A stretch of DNA of 64,000 nucleotides from Gambelia wislizenii (Eukaryota; Chordata; Lepidosauria; Squamata; Crotaphytidae), in contig JAUMIR010000002.1 of the NCBI GenBank assembly GCA_030847615.1, positions 201,483,809 to 201,547,808 of the forward strand, given 5' to 3'. Below the pieces are notes generated by a model. That model made no database searches. It had not been told where the DNA came from and saw nothing but the letters and a program-made list of their open reading frames with translations. Of the stretch, positions 57,266 to 64,000 are shown piece after piece (within the stretch, counting starts at the first letter, position 1; each line of letters opens with the position of its first letter). Both the position numbers and the translations under genes were made by a program.

Positions 57266-60200
57266 AGGCTGTTTTCTCACCATAGCACATTTGCCACCCC
57301 CCCACCCCCCATACACCCAACCAATCATGTTCCCACTTCTGCTCATATAAGGAAAGTGCATCCATTTGTGTCTCTTGTCCCAAAGAGCAGGAATGCACAT
57401 TTAACACTATGTTTTTTTTAAAAAAAACTTTGGGAAAAGTCGTGCAGGCTTTTCCTGTGGAGTGTATGGAGTATTTGCCCCCGCCCCTTTCGAATATGGC
57501 AAAATGATAAGGGATCCCATTGGGGCAAAAGGTATGTTCCTCGAATTCTGCGAGGAGTATTTTCACCATTTAGTCTCATTCTCTGGAGGTTTTTAAACAG
57601 AGGCTGGATGGCCATCTGTTGGGAGTGCTTTTATTGTGTATTCCTGCATGGCAGGGAGTTGGACTGGATGGCCCTTGTGGTCTCTTCCAGCTCTATGATT
57701 CTATGATTTAGACAACTTCTGTGCTTCCATCCTGTGGAATCCTGGGATCTGCAGTTTAGGGAGGAACATTTAGAATTCTCACCCTACTCTAGTGCCTCTT
57801 GAACAAACTACCAATTCCAAGATTCCATAGGATGCAACTGTCACAATTAAATGGAAACATAACACTATATAATTGTATTGTGTCAAAGCGCTGCCTGCCT
57901 GCCGTGCAATGGGATTTGTGTGATTAAGATTCTTAAGTCTTGTCTGCACAGGCAGAGTACTCCATGTTCTGGTCACAGAACTGCCACAGATTTCTCCCCC
58001 CACCCCACTACCTTACGTTCCATGGTGCGAACAGGTAGCTGTCTGCTGTGCTGTATTGGCAGGTGCCTCTGTTGCTTCTGCTGGTGTTATGTGTCACACT
58101 CTTTGAGGCCGGAAATGAGGCTCCCCACCTTGATCATATGCTGGGGGCCTTGTTGTGACCTCAGAGTGCATGACATGTGACACTAGTGGTAGGCACCCTC
58201 GAATACAGCACAGCCTGCGCGTGCAGACAGCTGTCCGCTCCCGGCACAGAACATTGTTTTTCCCTGCAGGAACTGGGTTTTCCCAGGTATTTTCTTAAGC
58301 CATTTTAAGGGGGGGGGTGCCCTGGTTTCTAGCTGGAACTGCCTGGACAATTCAGACTAGAATCGGGGCCAAAACCCTACATTGTGCAAACAGCTGGGCA
58401 CAGGAATGGGAGGAGGCCATTTAATTTGGCCCGTGCAGACAAGGCCATAGTGGACTAAGTTCTTTTAATATTTTCTTACAAGAAATACTGTTTTAGAACT
58501 TCCATAAATATCTGTTCTTCTCTTGTTCATGCCCCATCTACCAGTTCCTTTAAGTTATTTACTTGCAGCAGTTCATGGACTAGTAATAACCACTATGGAT
58601 GCCAAATATTCTGCCTGGTCTAATGAATTATTCAAAAGTTGAAACTCATGGCATAAAATCTTCCTCCTCTTTTCTTAGGTATTAATCCAACTGCTATTCG
58701 GGGCACAGAAACAGGAGTGTGGATTGGTGTGAGTGGGTCAGAAGCTGGTGAAGCACTCAGTGTAGACCCTGAACAATTGCTGGGGTACAGTATGACTGGC
58801 TGTCAGCGTGCTATGTTTGCCAATAGAATTTCCTACTTCTTTGACTTCAAAGGTATGTATAGAAACTCAAGTCTAATATTTGAAAATACCTCTGTAATGC
58901 TTGCAAACTGATGGTTTCTGTTGGACTAGATGGGAAGTCTTTCCACAGATGAGAATTTAATGTAGATAAGAACAATAGCAATGTTGTGCGAGTGTTGCAC
59001 GCAGAGAGTATATTTTCTTTATGAATATGGCAAATTTTACCTAGGAACTTCATTCTGAGAATCATTCACAACACTTGTCAAATAAATGGCAGCTTCTCAT
59101 GAACTAGAATATTTTAGTTAAAAGGGGACTGAAATCAACAGAACAGTAGGAACAATAACATTTCTCTTCATGTATGGGAAACTCCAGTTATATTTTCTGT
59201 TCCTGTAGTATTTTCTGATCTCAGCTTGCTACACAAGAGATCCTGAATGGGCAGGTTGTAAGGGTGACACCATGCTTTGGAGGACTAACTCATGCTTTTT
59301 CATGGCTTGTGTTCCCAAAGGCCCAAGTATGTCCATTGACACAGCGTGTTCCTCGGCCCTTGTTGCTTTGGACAATGCCTGCAAAGCAATTAGGAGTGGG
59401 CAGTGTGAATCAGCCCTTGTAGGAGGAGTCAATCTCATATTGAAACCCACCACTTCTGTGCAGTTCATGAAGCTTGGCATGCTTAGTCCTGAAGGTGCCT
59501 GCAAGTCCTTTGACGCTTCAGGTAAGGAATTCTGTGTTACATTTAACCATGCTATAGAAGTAGCTTGCTGTCCATATTAGAATGGATTTATAAGTTGGTG
59601 TTCTCGTGATAAATTAAGAAGGGTAACACTACTCTTATTTTGGGCAACAAATGCCGGAACTAACAAAGGCATGTGGGTTCTCTAGCAGTGGCCCTTTAGC
59701 AAGGATGGGCAAATACAAGCTGTGGGCTGCATTCAGTCTGCACCACCCATTTTTGTGGCCCAGAGTGCCTCTTCAGCTCAAAAAAAGAGAGAGTAGCACT
59801 TGGAGAGCCTCCAAGAAGTGTAATTTATCTTTAAAATAACCTTTCACACACCTCTCTGTGCCTTTTTAAATGTAGGAAGGGATGCTGGAACCAAAATTAG
59901 ACATCTGGACACTTCCAGTCTTAACAGGATTGGGTAAATTCAGTCATAGTATGTTTTTAGGTGTGGGAGAGAAAAAATGGCCTCCAGATCTTTTAGGTTG
60001 CCCACCCTACCTATTTGTTTTTTCTTTCTTATTTCTGTTTCTTAGGGCTCATCTAGATGGTCCAGAATATACTAGCTTCCCACCGGCATATTCTGCCCGT
60101 GGATCTGGCCCGTTGCTCCCTATTTACCTGCATGTAACAGGATGGAATCCAGACCGATACGCTGGCCAGTCTCTGCCACCGCTGCTGCCCACATCACTCT

Positions 60201-63200
60201 CTCTGAAGCTAGCCCACAGCATGTGAACAAGGCCCCCTGCATGTGACCAGCCTTGGTCACTTGCTGTGGGACTCCATCCTGGCTACAGAAGAACGAGGCA
60301 AATGGCAACTGTAGTTATGGGCCGGCATGGGCTCCTGCGGTCATATGGGGCCCAATCTGTCTTTTTGCAGGCTGAAGCAGATTTTACTAGGTTTTTTTTA
60401 ATGGTGTAATGGGCCTTACCCCATCTTCCCCATCTTGGCCCCGGGGATTGTGAGGACTACCCAGGGGCAAAATGGGGCCAGTGCCCTGTGTCGTCCGCAT
60501 GCCAGGGCTCCAAGATGGTTTATATAGTCCATCTAGACAAGCCTTTAGCTTTAAGAAATCTTCAAGAAAAGAGAGCAGGCGTGACTGATATTTCAACATT
60601 CTTCAGCCTTGCTTGTTTGAGAGTTGCTTTGTGGTTTTGGGGTCAAACCAGGCATCGAAGTAAGCAGGCAGGCATAGTAATGTGTTTTTGAAGTATGGAA
60701 GCCTCTTGTATTCTTCTATTCATTCCGTAAGATTGCATCTTTAGTAAGAAAACTAAGAAACCATAAATATGTAACCTCTACATATGATTCTATGAAGTTT
60801 CAAAAGAAATGTCAAACTGAGTCCTGTAACAAACTGTGGTCAATTTATAGATAAGACATTCCAAACAAGTCTAAGAGAAAATATGGAAATGTGGGTTTAT
60901 TTCAAAAGCCATAAATAATTTGTTAGAGTACTTCAGAGAATGCATATAAAAGTAATAACCAATATCTGACTGGCAGAATATTAATAGCTTAATACCTGAA
61001 GAACAGAATCATAGGCACTATACAAGAGATATTAGTGAAATGATGCAAAACAGACACATGGTTGAAGTAGCACGCCTTAGCAAAGCAAGAAAAGTTAGAG
61101 GATGTAATGATATGTTTTTAAAGAAATGAGAATCTTTTGTTAACAGTAATGAAAAGATTCAAATAGAGTAAGTGCCACATTGACTTGACCACTACAATAT
61201 ATGGTATGGTGAGGGAATTAAATTAATGAAAGCTTTTTTTATTTATAGGAACATATCTATAAATTTCATAAATAGTTCTCCCAGTCTTTGCCAGCAGAAC
61301 ATGTAATAGCTCTCTCTTGCAAATATTTCTCCTCTTTATCTTGACTGTCCTGTCTAGACATCTTACAGGAATATCTCTTGCACCATTACTAGAAAGAAAT
61401 GTTTAAATTATTTCAGCACTCAGCTATTTAAAAATGAGAAGAAGGATGAACCAGCGTTATTTAAGTTTAGTTCTTTTGGGTTTTGCTTAGTCAACACTTT
61501 TGAGAAAGTATGACTATTAAATCCAGCTATCTAAATAAAATTACATTATGGGGTTGTTCTGATGTCTGAATTTTTGCAGGGAATGGATATTGTCGCTCAG
61601 AAGCTGCAGTGGTTGTTTTCCTGACCAAGAAGTCAATAGCCAAACGGATTTATGCTACCATTGTCAATTCTGGTTGTAACACTGATGGATATAAGGAACA
61701 AGGTAGGGTGTTTCCCCCCTTTAAATCTCTGAGTTTGTAAAATTTCTAAGGTTTCTAATGGAGGAAAATAAATGCAATGTACCTAGAGCAAATGAGGGCA
61801 GGTACAGATTTCTTCACTTTATTAAATGCAAATGTACCTGTTCTTCCTATTATGAACAGAAGCACTGGCATTATCAGGTTGATCCAGCTAGTGTTGTCTA
61901 TGTTCGCTCTCTTTTATGTCCTGTAAGACGTGCAGCAACAAATACAAAAACTAGGCCCAGTGACAAGCCAACTATCAGCACTGTCTGAGGTGCTTGTCCT
62001 CAACAGTAGCTATTACAGCAGAGTGCAGAAACACAGAACCCTTTAGCAGTATTTGGCAATATGGCATTGACCAACCTTGAAATGATGGACAGACACAGTT
62101 GGATTCTTCCCAAGTCCTTGGAGGCTTTTTATCTCTTGTTGCAAGATGTATCACCAACATAAAATGCCTGAAGTAATGCAAAATACTCTCAATAGTCAAC
62201 CTACCACTCTCAGTAACTTACACCTGCTCTGGGCCTTAGTTCACTCATATACTGTGGTGATTACTTAGTTGACACCTGGTGTTATGCACCCTTCATAGCC
62301 ATACAAAATATTTTACCTTGTCTTAAAGGAACATTGTTCTCAACAGTCTATGCCAAAGTGGACAACTGTGCCAGGGGTAAGGGCAAGTTTTCACCCCTGC
62401 GTGATCCTTAGTGGGCTGCACCAGCATGTCATCAGCAATCTGCAAGTGACATCACATCACTTCCAATTTCAGTTTTGGCTGAAATTTGGCCATTTTGGTG
62501 AAGTTTGAGGGGTTGTGGGAGGGGGAAGCATACTACCATTTTAATATGTTTCTGGCAATTTTTTTTGGCGGGGGGATCACCAGGAAAAGGTCTGCAGACT
62601 TTGGGGGTTTCCAGTGGGGTTGGTACACACAGAATAAGGGCTGGGAGATGCCACACTTTACTCATCCAGTTCTACATGAACTGGCAGTGCCTCTCCACAG
62701 TTTCAGAACGGAGTCATTTTCAGCCCACTCTGGAGATGCCAGGGATTACCTGTGCTCTGCTGGCCTTCTTCAACACCACGTCTAGTAAAAAAAGGTGTTT
62801 CAAATAAAGTTTGTATGCTTTGGATAATCTCCTTTCCCCTGAAATTTTCAGCTTCAAAATTTTACTTTAAAAAGAAAATAAATGATAAATGCCTAGATGT
62901 TAATGCTTTGTAAAATCCAAAGGCCAAACCAATACATAGAGGGTTATATTCAAGACAAAGAGAATATGCAAGTTTGTTCTGTTTAAGAAAGTAATTGTTT
63001 TTTAAAATGTTCCACTGCATTTGTGATACTTGGTACATCAAATGTAATCTGTGGATTGACAGCAATAACAGTAGTATCACTAGTACATAGATCATGTTTT
63101 TGAATGTTGTTAGTGCTTCATAGTGACTTTTATGAGAGAAGAGAAGGAGGAGGATTATTTCCCTGATGAAGCTGAATCCTACCACTCACTTGTAGCTGTT

Positions 63201-63762
63201 CCACTTTATTGCATTATTTCATACAACACTAGAATAAAAGTCTGCTGAACAAACATTTAGTTCACAATCTTTAATGTAACCCTATATGGGTCTCTTACTG
63301 TGGTTGTGTGTCTTCAAGTTGACTACGACTTATGGTGACCCTATCATAGTGTTTTCTCTGCAAGATTTATTCAGAGTAGGTTTGCCATTGCCTTCCTCTG
63401 ATGCTGAGAGAATGTGACTTGGCCATGGTAACTCAATGGTTTCCATGGTTGAGTGGGAATCCAAACCTGGTTTCCTGGAGTCCTAGTCCAACATTCAAAT
63501 CACTACACCACACTGGCTGCCTACTGAGAAGTAAATCTTGTTGAGTTCAGTGGGACATACTTCCAGTTAAATCAGTATAGGATTATGGCTTAAATGGGGA
63601 AGTTTCCTCATAGGAAAGCAGGATGTGATTTATCCTCTTGTCTCAGGTGTAACATTCCCCTCTGGATGGATGCAACAACAGTTGGTCAGTTCTCTGTACA
63701 GAGAAGCTGGGATTGAGCCTGAAGATGTTGAATATATAGAAGCTCATGGTACAGGCACCAAG
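53422..63762 (+). CDS. FASN: Fatty acid synthase, N-terminal coding part (exons 2-7; gene runs off the right edge)
   Basis: Six coding exons (53,422-53,548; 55,761-55,913; 58,679-58,852; 59,321-59,521; 61,580-61,702; 63,647-63,762) splice in frame to residues 1-298 of the cytosolic multifunctional enzyme that makes palmitate from acetyl-CoA, malonyl-CoA and NADPH. These residues form most of the beta-ketoacyl synthase domain, which condenses the growing acyl chain with malonyl units. Landmarks are [16 protein letters not shown] at the start, the nucleophile Cys161 in DTACSSA, and His293 in EAHGTGTK. Numbering matches the mammalian enzyme exactly. All junctions are GT-AG. The start is fixed by the first ATG after the acceptor at 53,407 and by family agreement. 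The remaining roughly 2,200 residues (MAT, DH, ER, KR, ACP, TE) lie beyond 64,000. The protein works as a homodimer in the cytosol. Its promoter indicates SREBP/insulin control. Confidence 0.97.
53549..55760 (+). other. FASN: FASN intron 2
   Basis: 2.2 kb, GT-AG. It holds an AC/CT-rich stretch (54,470-54,600) and compound microsatellites at 54,918-55,012. No other gene was seen. Confidence 0.85.
54918..55012. repeat. Compound (CT)n-(TA)n-(TATC)n microsatellite
   Basis: About 20 CT units, then about 13 TA units, then interrupted CTAT units. Confidence 0.95.
55761..55913 (+). CDS. FASN: FASN exon 3 (residues 43-94)
   Basis: Acceptor TAAATTTCAG, donor GGTG/GTGAGT. 153 bases, symmetrical phase 1-1. 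It encodes [25 protein letters not shown] and [15 protein letters not shown], the dimer-side part of the KS domain. Confidence 0.97.
56618..56838. mobile_element. Palindromic hAT-like MITE in intron 3
   Basis: TGCATCCACACTACACAAAT with AATCCAGTTTAAAATTGGAT on the left; CCAGTTTCAAACTGGATTAT with TAATGTGGATTAGGCCA on the right. Close relative of 43,925-44,145. Confidence 0.75.
56896..57893. mobile_element. hAT-like MITE split by inserted sequence including a CR1 3' end
   Basis: The left arm TGACACTACACAGTTATAAC (56,900-56,919) pairs in reverse with ATATAATTGTATTGTGTCAA (57,875-57,894). The inner arms CATCCTGTGGAATCCTGG and CAAGATTCCATAGGATG sit on the right side only. The roughly 770 bases between the left arm and 57,709 include an A-run, a GA microsatellite (57,236-57,266) and the CR1. 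Confidence 0.5.
57582..57709 (+). mobile_element. CR1 LINE 3' end, plus strand
   Basis: TCTGGAGGTTTTTAAACAGA, then GAGGCTGGATGGCCATCTGT, ending in CTATGATTCTATGATTT, the CR1 terminus. Opposite orientation to the 35,274 and 51,690 copies. Confidence 0.88.
57936..58446. mobile_element. TIR element about 510 bp, probably hAT-like
   Basis: The left end AGTCTTGTCTGCACAGG and the right end CCCGTGCAGACAAGGCC are inverted copies. No coding frame was recognised inside. Confidence 0.6.
58679..58852 (+). CDS. FASN: FASN exon 4 (residues 94-152)
   Basis: Acceptor TTTTCTTAG, donor AAAG/GTATGT. 174 bases, phase 1-1. It encodes [19 protein letters not shown] and [20 protein letters not shown]. Confidence 0.97.
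59321..59521 (+). CDS. FASN: FASN exon 5 with the KS active-site cysteine (residues 152-219)
   Basis: Acceptor TTCCCAAAG, donor TCAG/GTAAGG. 201 bases, phase 1-1. Residue 161 is the nucleophilic cysteine of [13 protein letters not shown]. The exon then has [27 protein letters not shown] and the KSFDASG turn. Confidence 0.97.
59701..60008. mobile_element. Probable non-autonomous TIR element in intron 5
   Basis: The ends AAGGATGGGCAAATAC and TAGGTTGCCCACCCTACC form an imperfect inverted pair (the AGG-TGGGCAA core). The interior contains a diluted poly-purine stretch and no gene. Confidence 0.45.
60045..60543. mobile_element. TIR element about 500 bp, probably hAT-like
   Basis: GGGCTCATCTAGATGGTCCA on the left matches the reverse of AGTCCATCTAGACAAGCC on the right. 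The interior is GC-richer than the surrounding intron. Similar in design to 57,936-58,446. Confidence 0.6.
61580..61702 (+). CDS. FASN: FASN exon 6 (residues 219-260)
   Basis: Acceptor TTTTTGCAG, donor CAAG/GTAGGG. 123 bases, phase 1-1. It encodes [19 protein letters not shown] and [12 protein letters not shown]. Confidence 0.97.
63300..63521 (-). mobile_element. tRNA-derived SINE (Sauria-type) in intron 6
   Basis: The minus-strand head near 63,521 reads GTGGTGTAGTGATTTGAATG, with TCCTGGAGTCC-type sequence after it. The core TCAGAGGAAGGCAATGGCAA and a tail reading GTCACCATAAGTCGTAGTCA complete it. It lies 126 bases upstream of exon 7. Confidence 0.78.
63520..63598. repeat. Dispersed short repeat, unclassified
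   Basis: The words GAGTTCAGTGGGACATACTT and CAGTATAGGATTATGGCTTA match a common squamate dispersed repeat. Directly abuts the SINE. Confidence 0.4.
63647..63762 (+). CDS. FASN: FASN exon 7 (residues 260-298)
   Basis: Acceptor TCTTGTCTCAG, donor CAAG/GTTTGT. 116 bases, starting in phase 1 and ending in phase 0. It encodes GVTFPSG, then [18 protein letters not shown], ending [11 protein letters not shown] with catalytic His293. The tryptophan after FPSG stands where birds and mammals have an acidic residue. Confidence 0.97.
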
Positions 63763-64000
63763 GTTTGTTCTCTGTCTGTTTTTACTCTTTTCCTTTAGTC
63801 TTATCTTTTTTGTTTTCCTAAGAGTTCCACTATCTTATCTTATTCCTCCAGCTACATTAACAGAAATTAAATTTCCCATCTGAAATCTTCACAGGAGAAT
63901 ATGCTGCCTCAGACCAGCTCTAGCCACTCCATCATTCCATCATTTTATCCTGGAGTATTTCAGGAACTTTGGGGCACAGATGGAATCACAGTGTCAGATT
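63763..64000 (+). other. FASN: FASN intron 7, cut by the window edge
   Basis: Begins GTTTGT. No acceptor or exon 8 sequence (expected to continue with VGDPQE-like coding) was recognised before 64,000. Confidence 0.85.

Noticed and set aside
1..64000. CRISPR arrays, bacterial operons, prophage or toxin-antitoxin systems
   Set aside because: All repeats seen are eukaryotic transposable elements, minisatellites or microsatellites. Exon-intron structure and CpG islands show a vertebrate genome.

Overview
This is vertebrate chromosomal DNA, most likely from a squamate reptile, probably an iguanian-type lizard. Three things point there. The only well-supported single-copy gene is fatty acid synthase (FASN), and its conceptual protein closely resembles the bird protein. 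The repeat mixture (DIRS, Penelope, CR1, L2, L1, Helitrons, tRNA-derived and 5S-derived SINEs, Tigger-like and hAT-like MITEs) is typical of lizards. Exons are short and introns long and repeat-filled. There is no bacterial or viral gene content and no CRISPR array.

Layout, left to right. At 1-1.6 kb is a 5'-truncated L2-like LINE on the minus strand. At 3.7-10.0 kb and 11.0-17.6 kb lie two decayed DIRS-type tyrosine-recombinase retrotransposons in the same orientation, each with inverted terminal repeats, a Gag-like zinc-finger ORF, RT/RNase H and a tyrosine recombinase. From 18 to 29 kb there is a LINE tail, a SANT/trihelix-like ORF, GIY-YIG-like fragments of a Penelope-like element, two Tigger-like MITEs, a C-rich minisatellite carried inside a Helitron, and an L1 split by a precise 500-bp Helitron. 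At 29.34-29.76 kb is a probable terminal exon with stop codon and poly(A) signal, proposed to be the 3' end of CCDC57, the gene usually found upstream of FASN in the same orientation. From 30 to 38 kb the intergenic region holds two TIR elements that carry GC-rich minisatellites, plus SINE, CR1 and MITE copies.

A CpG island (about 38.2-40.3 kb) contains the FASN core promoter: inverted CCAAT box, overlapping E-box/sterol-response sequence, and a TTTAAATA box. It also contains noncoding exon 1 (about 39,450-39,708). Intron 1 runs 13.7 kb to the first coding exon at 53,408. Coding exons 2-7 (53,422-63,762) encode residues 1-298, which is most of the beta-ketoacyl synthase domain, including the nucleophile Cys161 and His293. 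All splice sites are GT-AG and the reading frame is continuous. The gene continues beyond the right edge.

Together, the window covers the CCDC57 3' end (inferred), the lipogenic FASN promoter and the start of the FASN protein, set in a dense layered field of transposable elements. Most of the long open frames over the CpG island and the minisatellites are compositional artefacts and are left out.
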